Source: Clostridium thermobutyricum (GTDB lineage: Bacteria; Bacillota; Clostridia; Ch29). From it: a stretch of DNA of 45,527 nt. Each line of letters begins with the position of its first letter. Positions within the stretch are counted from its first letter, which is position 1. Positions 26,540 through 34,567 of this stretch are shown here, piece after piece. The stretch is from NCBI GenBank assembly GCA_016841565.1, contig JAENYX010000021.1:1-45527 (forward strand), read 5' to 3'. The notes below the pieces were generated by a model. The model was not told where the DNA came from. It was given only the letters and a program-made list of their open reading frames with translations, and searched no databases. The translations under genes and the position numbers were made by a program.

Positions 26540-27508
26540 ATGCATGTAGTTTTGGGAGGGAGAATGGGACAATTGTTCAAAGAGAACTCGTATACGCTTT
26601 TTGGTATAAACCTGGTTTTTATGGTAACAGCGGTGCTTCTTATCACCCTGGGCTATTATCTGCAGGTATTAAATCTATATATTGGGCTTATCGTCACTGA
26701 ACTCATTATTATTCTAATTCCCGCTGTTATATATGTCAGGTGGAAAGGAACGGATATAAAGCAAGCCTTCCGTCTGAACAGCATCAGCCCGGCGACGTTA
26801 TGGAGATGTGTTTTAATAACGATCTGCATCTACCCGGCAGGACTATTTCTAAATATGCTCAGCAACATGGTTTTGGGCTTGTTTGGAGAGCTGATACCCA
26901 TTTCCATTCCCGTTGCCGACAACGGCAGGGAATATATTATAAACATACTTGTGATTGCTCTGTCTGCAGGGGTGGCCGAGGAGGCTTTCTTCAGGGGTTT
27001 TCTGTTAAATGGATATGAGCACCTGGGAGAAAGAAAATCAATTCTTATTACCGCAGTGCTTTTCGGGATATTTCACTTTAACATTCAAAATTTCATAGGG
27101 CCGGTTTTCCTTGGCTTGGTATTCGGCTATCTGGCCATCAGAACCGGGTCAATTATTGCGCCTATAGCCGGACATTTTATAAACAATGCCGTCTCGGTGA
27201 CCCTTATGTATGCTGCCGGAATGGTCTCGGGAGCGTCAGCCCAGGGATACGAGGCTGTTGATAATCCAGGCAACCTGATGGCCGGCTTGGTTTTTTGGGG
27301 AATACTTGCATTGGTTGGCGGATTTACCTCTGTCAGACTGTTTGGAAGGCTGAAACCGGATGGAAGCCCTGCAGGAACTGGAGAAATGAACCATCACGCC
27401 GGCATTGGGTCCCCTGCGCCCAGGCTTAAGGATTTTATTCCCGTTCTGCTTATCGCAGTTATATTTATTGTGTTTTGCATAGGCGAATTGTGGGTTATAA
27501 TAAATTGA
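26540..27508 (+). CDS. CPBP-family intramembrane glutamic protease
   Basis: Multi-pass membrane protein of the CAAX-protease/bacteriocin-processing family (PF02517 type). The active-site motifs are EExxxR (Glu147, Glu148, Arg152 in AEEAFFRGF), a histidine in GIFHFNIQN (His179) and HFINN (His212). About eight hydrophobic segments are seen, and the protein is 322 residues, with a Pro/Gly-rich loop near 270-300. ATG 26540 has GGAGAA nine bases upstream; ATG 26564 with GGGAGG four bases upstream is also possible and would drop eight residues. The divergent MarR gene may control it. The substrate is unknown. Confidence 0.82.
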   Translation: MHVVLGGRMGQLFKENSYTLFGINLVFMVTAVLLITLGYYLQVLNLYIGLIVTELIIILIPAVIYVRWKGTDIKQAFRLNSISPATLWRCVLITICIYPAGLFLNMLSNMVLGLFGELIPISIPVADNGREYIINILVIALSAGVAEEAFFRGFLLNGYEHLGERKSILITAVLFGIFHFNIQNFIGPVFLGLVFGYLAIRTGSIIAPIAGHFINNAVSVTLMYAAGMVSGASAQGYEAVDNPGNLMAGLVFWGILALVGGFTSVRLFGRLKPDGSPAGTGEMNHHAGIGSPAPRLKDFIPVLLIAVIFIVFCIGELWVIIN

Positions 27509-27569
27509 TGCACTGTTTACATATTTTTGAGTCTTACAAAGCATAATAGGGGTTGAAGGAGGGATACCC

Positions 27570-27794
27570 TTGAAAGCTGCAAAGAAACGTAAGACTGCAA
27601 AAGTCAAAAAGGAAAAGCCGGAGGACAGGTTGAAATATGAGATAGCCTGTCAACTGGGCTTGGGCGAAAAGGTCAGGACCGAGGGGTGGGGAGGCCTCAC
27701 CGCAGCAGAAACCGGACGAATCGGTGGAATCATTACCACCAGAAAGAGGCTTCAAAATTCCAAGGGCGCGCACAGCAATAAGATGGAAGGATAA
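27570..27794 (+). CDS. Alpha/beta-type small acid-soluble spore protein (SspF-like)
   Basis: A 74-residue spore DNA-binding protein. The core LKYEIACQLGLGEKV, then GWGGLTAAETGRIGG and a final basic TTRKR, matches the SASP alpha/beta pattern of two helices separated by the GWG/GRIGG turn. The N-terminus is a lysine-rich extension of about 20 residues (KKRKTAKVKKEKPED), resembling SspF-type relatives more than the major SASPs. The TTG start at 27570 follows GAAGGAGGGATACCC. This gene identifies the host as a spore former. It would be expected to be forespore-specific, but no promoter was assigned. Confidence 0.85.
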   Translation: MKAAKKRKTAKVKKEKPEDRLKYEIACQLGLGEKVRTEGWGGLTAAETGRIGGIITTRKRLQNSKGAHSNKMEG

Positions 27795-27944
27795 AGAGTT
27801 TGACAAAGGGCATATTTGGCCGGATAACTGGTAAAACTATTGTTAAAGTGCAGATTCAAGATTCAGTGCATGTATCGAGCAAAACGCCAAATGAGTATTA
27901 TACAGAGGTGAGTTGATAAATTTCGTTGAGCCGGGTGAATTTAT

Positions 27945-27974
27945 TTGACATTACAAATGGCAGTGTGATACACT
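27945..27974 (+). promoter_or_regulatory. Promoter of the cold-shock gene
   Basis: A perfect TTGACA (27945-27950) is followed, 18 bases on, by TACACT (27969-27974). The mRNA leader before the ATG is about 50 bases. Confidence 0.6.
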
Positions 27975-28029
27975 CTTTGTAGTAGCTGGAAGGCTATGAT
28001 ACATTTAGGTTTTAGGAGGAATGCATTAA

Positions 28030-28230
28030 ATGGAAAAAGGTAAAGTCAAATGGTTTAACGCTGAGAAGGGTTACGGTTTCATTGAAAGAGAAAACGGAGA
28101 AGATGTTTTTGTTCATTTCTCAGCTATCGAAATGGATGGTTTCAAAACACTTGAGGAAGGTCAGGAAGTATCTTTTGAAATCGTTCAGGGTGCAAAAGGC
28201 CCTCAGGCTGCAAATGTACAAAGAGCTTAA
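28030..28230 (+). CDS. Cold-shock domain protein
   Basis: A 66-residue CspA-type RNA chaperone. It has [20 protein letters not shown] with RNP1 (KGYGFI) and RNP2 (VFVHF). The family binds single-stranded RNA and DNA and melts secondary structure. GTTTTAGGAGGAATGCATTAA provides a strong ribosome-binding site. A terminator follows at 28267, before hslO. Individual paralogues (cspA-E) cannot be distinguished. Confidence 0.95.
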   Translation: MEKGKVKWFNAEKGYGFIERENGEDVFVHFSAIEMDGFKTLEEGQEVSFEIVQGAKGPQAANVQRA

Positions 28231-28266
28231 CATATGGTTTAGCTTTTGCATTTGATAGCAGTATAT

Positions 28267-28292
28267 AAACCTCGTCAATCGACGGGGTTTTA
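28267..28292 (+). terminator. Terminator after the cold-shock gene
   Basis: AAACCTCGTC (28267-28276) pairs with GACGGGGTTT (28281-28290) around AATC. The T run is short, and hslO starts 26 bases later, so some read-through is plausible. Confidence 0.75.
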
Positions 28293-28315
28293 TCATTATA
28301 CAGGAGGAATTAAAA

Positions 28316-29194
28316 ATGGACTATGCGGTAAGAGCTATGGATAACAGAGGCAGCATCAGGGCTTTTGCAGCCGTTACCACCCAATTGGCCGGACAGGCCG
28401 CAAAGCTGCACCGGTGTTCGCCCACCAGTTCGGCAGCTCTTGGAAGGAGCCTGACGGCGGCATCCCTGATGGGATTAATGTTAAAGAGCCAAAACAACCG
28501 GTTAACACTGCAAATAGTTGGAGGAGGTCCCATAGGCGGAATTGTGGCGGCAGCAAATGCCCGGGGAGAGGTGAAAGGATATGTTCATGCTCCCCAGGCC
28601 GATTTGCCGCTTAAGGCCCCCGGAAAGCTTGATGTTGGGGGATTGGTAGGCAAGGATGGATACCTGACTGTTATCAAGGACCTTGGACTCAAGGAGCCCT
28701 ATATTGGCAAGGTTGAATTGGTGTCGGGAGAGATTGGAGAGGATATGGCGGCTTATTTCACCTATTCCGAGCAAATCCCAACGGCTGTGGCATTGGGGGT
28801 ACTGGTGGATACCGACCTGTCAGTGCGGTCAGCGGGCGGGTATATAATACAGCTTATGCCGGATGTCAGCGACGGTGAGGCAGACAAGTTACAGGAGAGG
28901 CTTATGGGTGTAAAGCCGGTATCGGCCATGATTGATGAAGGCTATAGCCCTGAAAGTATATTGGAGTATGTTTTACAGGACAGCAGCCTGAAATTTCTTG
29001 AAAGCCAGTCCCTTAAGTTTAACTGCGATTGCTCAAAGGAGCGCCTGGAGAAGGTGCTGATAAGCCTTGGAAAGGAAGAATTAAGAAATATGCTGGAAAA
29101 GGAGGGGCAAGCCGAGTTGGTGTGCCATTTCTGTAACAGCAGGTACCTTTTCAAGGCCGACCAGTTGGAAAAGCTCATAAATATGCAGATTTAG
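28316..29194 (+). CDS. hslO: Hsp33 redox-regulated chaperone
   Basis: A 292-residue holdase that is switched on when oxidation releases zinc from its C-terminal cysteines. The four cysteines are at Cys237, Cys239 (FNCDCSKE) and Cys270, Cys273 (LVCHFC), the classic CxC...CxxC set. The N-domain has SAALGRSLTAASLMG and the QIVGGGPIGGIV block. ATG follows CAGGAGGAATTAAAA. It sits behind the cold-shock gene, so stress-linked genes (csp, hslO, hsp20) cluster here. Confidence 0.96.
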   Translation: MDYAVRAMDNRGSIRAFAAVTTQLAGQAAKLHRCSPTSSAALGRSLTAASLMGLMLKSQNNRLTLQIVGGGPIGGIVAAANARGEVKGYVHAPQADLPLKAPGKLDVGGLVGKDGYLTVIKDLGLKEPYIGKVELVSGEIGEDMAAYFTYSEQIPTAVALGVLVDTDLSVRSAGGYIIQLMPDVSDGEADKLQERLMGVKPVSAMIDEGYSPESILEYVLQDSSLKFLESQSLKFNCDCSKERLEKVLISLGKEELRNMLEKEGQAELVCHFCNSRYLFKADQLEKLINMQI

Positions 29195-29329
29195 CGTGGC
29201 TGAGGTAATTTGGTAACAATTCGTATTCCCCTTCCATATATATATTAGGGGGCATTTATCGGAGTTATGATAACTTCATTGAAGGTGCGTCCCCATACCT
29301 AATATTAGAAATTCCCAAGGAGGGGTTGG

Positions 29330-29485
29330 ATGGCGACCTTCACAGAAAAGCTTACCGTATTCACCAAACTGTACGGAAAAAGCTTTTTCCTGCTGATAAT
29401 AATTATTCTTTTCTTCGCCGCTGCGGTTGAGACGGATGTTACCGATATACCATTAGAGCAGGAAGATGCAGAAACAGTAGAATAA
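29330..29485 (+). CDS. 51-residue single-pass membrane peptide, unknown function
   Basis: A short gene with a strong ribosome-binding site (AAGGAGGGG) before ATG 29330. It encodes a basic N-terminus (about 17 residues), one strongly hydrophobic segment (residues 19-33, FFLLIIIILFFAAAV) and an acidic C-terminus (ETDVTD...EQEDAETVE). The pattern is of a membrane-anchored small protein. I know no family for it. Its stop codon ends exactly where the large palindrome at 29485-29543 starts, which acts as its terminator. It lies 135 bases after hslO on the same strand. Confidence 0.6.
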   Translation: MATFTEKLTVFTKLYGKSFFLLIIIILFFAAAVETDVTDIPLEQEDAETVE

Positions 29486-29543
29486 TATCCAGTAAGCTTA
29501 ACCCCCGGGCTTGCCTGCCCCGGGGGTTAAGCTTACTGGATAT
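29485..29543. terminator. Bidirectional terminator, perfect 25-base inverted repeat
   Basis: Bases 29485-29509 and 29519-29543 are exact reverse complements around a 9-base loop. The right arm contains the last codons and stop of hsp20 (minus strand); the left arm begins at the last base of the stop of the small membrane gene (plus strand). T runs are lacking, so it should work by its very stable stem, in both directions. Confidence 0.9.
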
Positions 29544-29970
29544 CAATCCTCTTTTCTCTGACCGACCGGTTGCTTTCTTTTGGGAGAGATATCTTTAACA
29601 CTCCGTTTTCATAGCTGGCCGACACCTCGTCATGTTTTACGTTATCCACCATGAAGCTTCGGACCAATTTACCGGATCTTCGTTCCCGTCTCAAATAGCT
29701 GTCTCCTTTTTCTTCAAAATCCTCGTTATGCTCTGCGGATATGGTAATATGGTTGTCCTTAAGCTGGATTCCGATATCTTCTTTATTGAAACCCGGAAGG
29801 TCGGCTTCTATAAGATATCGGTTGTCTTCTTCTCTTATATCCACCCGCATGACTTTGCCTGTAAATTCCATGGATGTAGTCAACCCGGTGTTAAAAAAGT
29901 TATCCCACAGGCCTTCAGACATTAAATCCCTGGGGCTATTATCCTTCCTGAAGGGGATAAGGTCAAACAT
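29533..29970 (-). CDS. Hsp20/alpha-crystallin family small heat-shock protein
   Basis: A 145-residue ATP-independent chaperone. The alpha-crystallin domain runs from about residue 40 (MRVDIREEDNRYLIEADLPG) to GVLKISLPKE, including the family pattern SYENGVLKISLP. The N-terminus starts MFDLIPFRKDN and the C-terminus ends KRIDIQ, where the usual IxI tail motif is seen. AAAGGAGGAAACCAT precedes the ATG. The 3' end lies in the palindrome shared with the convergent small gene. No clear promoter or HrcA/CIRCE element was found. Confidence 0.94.
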   Translation of the reverse strand: MFDLIPFRKDNSPRDLMSEGLWDNFFNTGLTTSMEFTGKVMRVDIREEDNRYLIEADLPGFNKEDIGIQLKDNHITISAEHNEDFEEKGDSYLRRERRSGKLVRSFMVDNVKHDEVSASYENGVLKISLPKESNRSVREKRIDIQ

Positions 29971-30231
29971 ATGGTTTCCTCCTTTCCATATAGAATAAAG
30001 CTGACTTCTGAATATTATTATGCCCGTATACCCTTCATATATTGCCTATACTATTATAATATTATGTTAATCCAAAATAGTTGTAACCGTCCGGGGGATT
30101 GCTGTTACATCCTGGAAAAGCCGGGCAGTTTGGACGGTATTATGGACATCTTATTTGGAATTGACCGGAGATTTGCTGACCATAATACCATGTGAACCGA
30201 TACTTGAAGAACAGCAGAGGAGATTTTTTAT
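29971..30231. other. Divergent hsp20/acoR intergenic region
   Basis: No gene is seen. Next to hsp20 it carries AT-rich stretches in which no full promoter could be fixed. ACCGTCC (30086-30092) pairs with GGACGGT (30132-30138) around a GC-rich loop that could form a long hairpin. The acoR promoter follows at 30232. Confidence 0.5.
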
Positions 30232-30259
30232 TTGAAAGCTGTGAGCACTATGCTATAAT
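30232..30259 (+). promoter_or_regulatory. Sigma-A promoter of acoR with a TGAGCAC word in the spacer
   Basis: TTGAAA (30232-30237) and TATAAT (30254-30259) are 16 bases apart. TGAGCAC at 30242-30248 lies between them and matches words downstream of acoR, which suggests that the activator may repress or modulate its own gene. Confidence 0.75.
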
Positions 30260-30283
30260 ATCAACAATAGGGAGGGATAGCAT

Positions 30284-32266
30284 ATGGTACCGGATATAAC
30301 TGCTCCCGGGTATGATGCCGGGGATGGAGCCCAACATCTGAGATTGAAAAACCCTAAGGTTTCAAAGGATAAACCCTACGTTGCAAGGGGGTGGAAAAGG
30401 TGTATAGGCGCTGGTATTAACCCTTTTGAAGGCAAGTGTCCGAAGGTTATAAGCGGTCAGGAACTGGAAGAGATATTGCAGGAGAACCGGGAACTGATTA
30501 GCTTTGCAAAGCCTTTTTTGGCAGATTTATATTCTTTTGTTAAAGGCTCGGGATTTGTAGTGGTATTGGCCGACAAAAAAGCAAGGGTGCTGGAAGTAAT
30601 GGGGGACCAGGAAATCCTGGAAAATTCTGCCGAACAACTGAATTTCATACAAGGTGCATGCTGGGATGAGCAATATGTAGGTAATACGGCTATCAGTTCT
30701 GCATTGGTTGAGGATAATCCCGTTCAAATATGCGGAACCGAGCATTTTTGCTTCCCTCACAGGGGTTGGGCCTGCTCGGCTGCGCCAATTCACAGAAACG
30801 GAGAAATTACAGGTGTATTGAATATGAGCGGGTATGTCGACAGGGTGCATCCCCATACCTTGGGCATGGTGGTTGCTGCCGCCCGGGCTATAGAGACAAG
30901 AATAAAAGCAGAGATTGCTACAGAAGAACTAAAAATACAGAATAAGTATAAAAACGCCATTGTGGAATCCATGTCGGATGGACTCCTCACAATAGATAGT
31001 AAAGGCGACCTGATTTATATAAATGATATAGGAGCGGAAATACTGGGTATTGACAAAAAATCCTCGGTAGGGAAAAACCTGATGGAGCTGGTCGATTTCA
31101 GGCCGGTAGTACTGGATGTACTTAAAACAGGCGAAGGCTATATTGATAAAGAATTCCTGCTGACAAACAAGTACGGAGTGAAACTGCATTTCATTAAGAC
31201 AGCAGTGCCCATAAGGGATGAGAACGGACAAATAACAGGAGTTGTGGATACTTTCCGCAAGATTAAGAGAGTACAGAAAATGGTAAACGAGATAGTGGGA
31301 GCCCATGCGAATTTCTCCTTCGGCAATATCATAGGGAGCAGCACTAAGCTTGGGGAGAGTATCAGACTTGCAAGAATTGCAGCGTCAAGCTCATCCAACG
31401 TTCTGATTCAGGGAGAAAGCGGTACCGGTAAAGAACTGTTTGCCCATGCCATTCACATGGGGAGTGACAGAAAGGATCAGCCCTTTATTACGGTTAACTG
31501 TGCCGCAGTTCCAAGAGAGCTGATAGAGAGTGAACTGTTTGGTTACGAGGGGGGAGCTTTTACCGGGGCTCTGAAGAACGGAAGAACCGGAAAATTTGAA
31601 CTGGCCAATGGAGGTACCATCTTTCTTGATGAAATCGGCGATATGCCTCTGGATATGCAGGCAAAGCTGTTAAGGGTAATACAGGAGAAGAAGATTACCC
31701 GTATAGGAGGCAGCAATATTTTTGATATAGATGTTCGAATAATAGCCGCTACCAATAAAAGACTACTTGATGAATGCCAGCAGGAAAACTTTCGAAAGGA
31801 TTTATTCTATAGGATAAATGTATTGAGTATCAATATCCCTTCTTTAAGAGAGAGGAAAGGGGATATCAGAGAGCTGATTGATTATTTTGTTGAAAAAATT
31901 AATCATAAGCTGGATAAGGATGTAAAAGGCGTTAGTGACAAAGCAATGGCTTGTTTGATGAACTACAACTGGCCCGGGAATGTAAGAGAACTGGAAAACA
32001 CCATAGAAAGGGCAATAAATGTCTGCGGAACACAAACTATTGATGTGGAAGACCTGCCGGTCAGCCTTCTGGGACCAAGGGAAACAGCCGCAGAGACAAT
32101 AGTTGATAAGGAAACCCAGTATATTGAAAGCATGGATGAATTGGAGAAAAGAGCAATTAGAAAGACCCTGGAGGCAATGAACGGCAATATAAGCCAGGCT
32201 TCGGCAGCTTTAAAAATAAGCAGAAATACATTGTATAACAAGATCAAAAAATATAATTTGGCATAA
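30284..32266 (+). CDS. acoR: Sigma-54-dependent activator, AcoR-like
   Basis: A 660-residue enhancer-binding protein. The N-terminal sensor (about residues 50-210) is GAF-like, and is followed by a PAS domain (about 225-340, NAIVESMSDGLLTIDSKG). The AAA+ core has Walker A GESGTGKE at 377-384, GAFTGA at 424-429 (needed to contact sigma-54) and IFLDEIGDMP as Walker B. A Fis-type helix-turn-helix ends the protein (GNISQASAALKISRNTLYNK). The architecture is that of AcoR, the activator of acetoin catabolic operons. ATG follows TAGGGAGGGATAGCAT. It is upstream of the dehydrogenase operon and a -24/-12-like promoter. The inducer is unknown; acetoin is the first candidate. Confidence 0.9.
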   Translation: MVPDITAPGYDAGDGAQHLRLKNPKVSKDKPYVARGWKRCIGAGINPFEGKCPKVISGQELEEILQENRELISFAKPFLADLYSFVKGSGFVVVLADKKARVLEVMGDQEILENSAEQLNFIQGACWDEQYVGNTAISSALVEDNPVQICGTEHFCFPHRGWACSAAPIHRNGEITGVLNMSGYVDRVHPHTLGMVVAAARAIETRIKAEIATEELKIQNKYKNAIVESMSDGLLTIDSKGDLIYINDIGAEILGIDKKSSVGKNLMELVDFRPVVLDVLKTGEGYIDKEFLLTNKYGVKLHFIKTAVPIRDENGQITGVVDTFRKIKRVQKMVNEIVGAHANFSFGNIIGSSTKLGESIRLARIAASSSSNVLIQGESGTGKELFAHAIHMGSDRKDQPFITVNCAAVPRELIESELFGYEGGAFTGALKNGRTGKFELANGGTIFLDEIGDMPLDMQAKLLRVIQEKKITRIGGSNIFDIDVRIIAATNKRLLDECQQENFRKDLFYRINVLSINIPSLRERKGDIRELIDYFVEKINHKLDKDVKGVSDKAMACLMNYNWPGNVRELENTIERAINVCGTQTIDVEDLPVSLLGPRETAAETIVDKETQYIESMDELEKRAIRKTLEAMNGNISQASAALKISRNTLYNKIKKYNLA

Positions 32267-32304
32267 AAAGGGACAAATAGTCCGGCCTGAATAAGTGTAC
32301 AATA

Positions 32305-32321
32305 TTTGAGCAGTGCTCAAA
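32305..32321. promoter_or_regulatory. Dyad TTTGAGCA-G-TGCTCAAA, candidate enhancer site
   Basis: A perfect 8-base dyad with one central base, about 180 bases before the -24 element, which is the normal distance for sigma-54 enhancers. Its right half is also the left arm of the acoR terminator. The word TGAGCAC occurs again at 32348-32354 and, as noted, at 30242-30248. Assignment to AcoR is inference. Confidence 0.55.
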
Positions 32322-32362
32322 AATTTAGCAGTTTATTGTTAGATTTTTGAGCACTTTTTTTT
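32313..32362 (+). terminator. Terminator after acoR
   Basis: A 19-base stem (32313-32331 with 32336-32354, three wobble pairs) with a 4-base loop is followed by eight T. It separates acoR from the aco operon. Confidence 0.92.
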
Positions 32363-32501
32363 ATTGTCACAAAATAATCCCCCGGTACAAGTCAATTTCG
32401 GCTGGTGTATATGCGCACAATAGCCCGACAAACAGGGAAAATTGAGGAAAAACCAGGCCTTCCGGTAAAATTTTAAAAATAAAATGCCGGGAGGGGTTTT
32501 T

Positions 32502-32517
32502 TGGCACGTATTTTGAG
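32502..32517 (+). promoter_or_regulatory. Sigma-54 (-24/-12) type promoter of the aco operon
   Basis: TGGCACG (32502-32508), four bases, then TTGAG (32513-32517). The -24 half is exact; the -12 half departs from the usual TTGC. The spacing, the enhancer-type activator next door and the operon directly downstream support the call. Confidence 0.72.
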
Positions 32518-32563
32518 TGTTATTAATATAAATTTGACTGGGTGAAGGAGGTGAAGCGACACT

Positions 32564-33568
32564 ATGAGCATTGGCCGGTCTAAAAACGGGGAGGTGGCAG
32601 GCTTGAAGGGCACAGATAAGGAGTTATTAAGATATTTCTATAAAACTATGACAAAAATAAGATATTTTGAAAAGGAAGTTGAGAAAAATTTTCTGGCCGG
32701 TGAAATACCCGGATTTGTACACCTATATATCGGTGAAGAGGCCATAGCGGCAGGTGTGTGTGCAAATCTGACAGAGAAAGACTATATCCAAAGCACCCAT
32801 AGAGGTCATGGACACACAATTGCCAAAGGCGCAGACTTAAATAAAATGATGGCAGAAATATTTGGAAAAAAAGACGGGTATTGTAAAGGCAAAGGTGGTT
32901 CAATGCATATAGCCGACTTTAGTGTGGGAATGCTTGGGGCAAATGGAGTGGTAGGAGGCGGATATACCCTTGCTACCGGTGCAGCCCTTGCAATTAAAAT
33001 GCAAAAAAGAAACAGCGTGGCAGTAGTGTTTTTCGGCGACGGGGCTTCAAACCGGGGTACATTTCACGAAGCGGCAAACATGGCTGCGGCCTGGAAGCTT
33101 CCGGTAATATTCGTCTGTGAGAACAATGAATGGGCATCCACCACACCCTACAGGACTACAACTTCGGTGGCTGATATAGCAGACAGGGCTGCCGGTTATG
33201 GAATGCCGGGGGTTATCGTGGATGGAAACAATGTCTTTAACGTATATGAGGCTGCCAAAGAAGCCATAGAGAGAGCAAGAAAGGGCGGAGGTCCGACGCT
33301 GCTGGAAGCTAAGACATACAGGATTAAGGGTCATTTTGTAGGCGACCCGGAATTATACAGGACCAGGGAAGAGGTACAGGAGAGGTTTGCAAAAAATGAC
33401 CCCATAAAAAACTTTGAGGAAAAGGTTCTTTCAGAATCCATGCTGGAAAATAAAGAGCTTGAGGATATAAGGGCCGAGAGCAAACAGGCAATAATCAAAG
33501 CGCTGGAATTTGCAAAGAGCAGTCCATATCCCCATCCGGAAGAACTCTTTGAAGACCTATATGTGTAA
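32564..33568 (+). CDS. acoA: Thiamine-diphosphate-dependent dehydrogenase E1 alpha (acetoin/2-oxoacid)
   Basis: First subunit of an acetoin or 2-oxoacid dehydrogenase E1. The ThDP motif GDG (residues 158-160) to NN (187-188) is complete in GDGASNRGTFHEAA...VCENN. Further family blocks are GKGGSMHIAD and TYRIKGHFVGDP. Length 334 fits AcoA. ATG 32564 follows AAGGAGGTGAAGCGACACT; the first 15 or so residues are variable. It is the first gene after the sigma-54-type promoter and is followed 13 bases on by E1 beta. Acetoin is suggested by the AcoR-type regulator, but branched-chain or pyruvate complexes have the same fold. Confidence 0.88.
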   Translation: MSIGRSKNGEVAGLKGTDKELLRYFYKTMTKIRYFEKEVEKNFLAGEIPGFVHLYIGEEAIAAGVCANLTEKDYIQSTHRGHGHTIAKGADLNKMMAEIFGKKDGYCKGKGGSMHIADFSVGMLGANGVVGGGYTLATGAALAIKMQKRNSVAVVFFGDGASNRGTFHEAANMAAAWKLPVIFVCENNEWASTTPYRTTTSVADIADRAAGYGMPGVIVDGNNVFNVYEAAKEAIERARKGGGPTLLEAKTYRIKGHFVGDPELYRTREEVQERFAKNDPIKNFEEKVLSESMLENKELEDIRAESKQAIIKALEFAKSSPYPHPEELFEDLYV

Positions 33569-33581
33569 GGAGGTGAGCCAT

Positions 33582-34553
33582 TTGAGAGAGATAACTTTTT
33601 CACAGGCAACACTGGAAGCCATGGACGAGGAAATGGCACGGGATGAGCGGGTATTTGTAATGGGTGAGGATATAGCAAGGCAGGGAGGCATCTTTGGACA
33701 GTTTAAAGGACTGCCCCAGAAATTCGGTACCGAAAGGGTATTGGATACCCCTATTACCGAAACTGCTATTGTGGGAGCTGCGGTTGGTGCCGCTTTGGCC
33801 GGCATGCGACCGGTTGCTGATATGCACTTTGCCGACTTTATGGGCGTATGTATGGATGAAATATTTAACCAGATGGCCAAAATAAGGTATATGTTCGGCG
33901 GGCAGATTACCGTTCCGGTAGTTGTTAGGGCTCCCGACGGGCTGATTAACCAGGCTGCCGCCCAGCATTCCCAAAGTATAGAAGCATGGTTCCTTCATAT
34001 CCCGGGGCTTAAGGTTGTAGCACCGTCAAATCCTGCTGATGCCAAGGGACTGCTTAAGTCTGCCATAAGGGATGATAACCCGGTAATATATTTTGAAAAC
34101 AAGGCATTGTTCAATCAGAAGGGACCGGTTCCCGAGGATGAGTTCTTTGTTCCTATTGGAAAGGCCAATATAATTAAAGAAGGAACAGACGTCACTATAG
34201 TAACTTATTCCATAATGACCAAAACGGTTGTAAAAGCTGCACAGATGCTTGAAAAGGAAGGTATAAAGGCTGAAATAATTGATTTAAGGACCATATCGCC
34301 CTTTGATAAGGATACCATTCTAGAATCCCTGGCAAAGACAAATAGGCTGGCCATAGCCCACGAGGCGGTAAAAATCGGCGGGGTGGGAGCAGAGATTGCT
34401 GCAACAGCGGCAGAAGAAGGGTTAGATTACCTTGACGCTCCCATACTTAGATTCGGAGCTTCCTTTACACCGGTTCCCTTCAGCCCGGTACTTGAAAAGG
34501 CTTATACAATAAAGGCCGAGCAAATCGCAGAAGGAATAAAGAAAATGTTTTGA
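33582..34553 (+). CDS. acoB: Dehydrogenase E1 beta (acetoin/2-oxoacid)
   Basis: Second E1 subunit, 323 residues. Family blocks are visible: REITFSQATLEAMDEEMARD at the N-terminus, VFVMGEDIA, DTPITETAIVGAAVGAAL, and QHSQSIEAWFLHIPGLKVV. The C-terminal transketolase domain follows (DLRTISPFDKDTI). The TTG at 33582 is chosen because AAGGAGGTG is six to seven bases upstream and the protein then begins as its relatives do; an in-frame ATG at 33510 would lie inside acoA. It works with AcoA as an alpha2beta2 heterotetramer. Confidence 0.9.
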   Translation: MREITFSQATLEAMDEEMARDERVFVMGEDIARQGGIFGQFKGLPQKFGTERVLDTPITETAIVGAAVGAALAGMRPVADMHFADFMGVCMDEIFNQMAKIRYMFGGQITVPVVVRAPDGLINQAAAQHSQSIEAWFLHIPGLKVVAPSNPADAKGLLKSAIRDDNPVIYFENKALFNQKGPVPEDEFFVPIGKANIIKEGTDVTIVTYSIMTKTVVKAAQMLEKEGIKAEIIDLRTISPFDKDTILESLAKTNRLAIAHEAVKIGGVGAEIAATAAEEGLDYLDAPILRFGASFTPVPFSPVLEKAYTIKAEQIAEGIKKMF

Positions 34554-34567
34554 AAGGATATACCATT

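Noticed and set aside
30086..30138. Hairpin between hsp20 and acoR as a riboswitch
   Set aside because: Only a 7-base closing stem is seen, with no known aptamer core and no terminator next to it.
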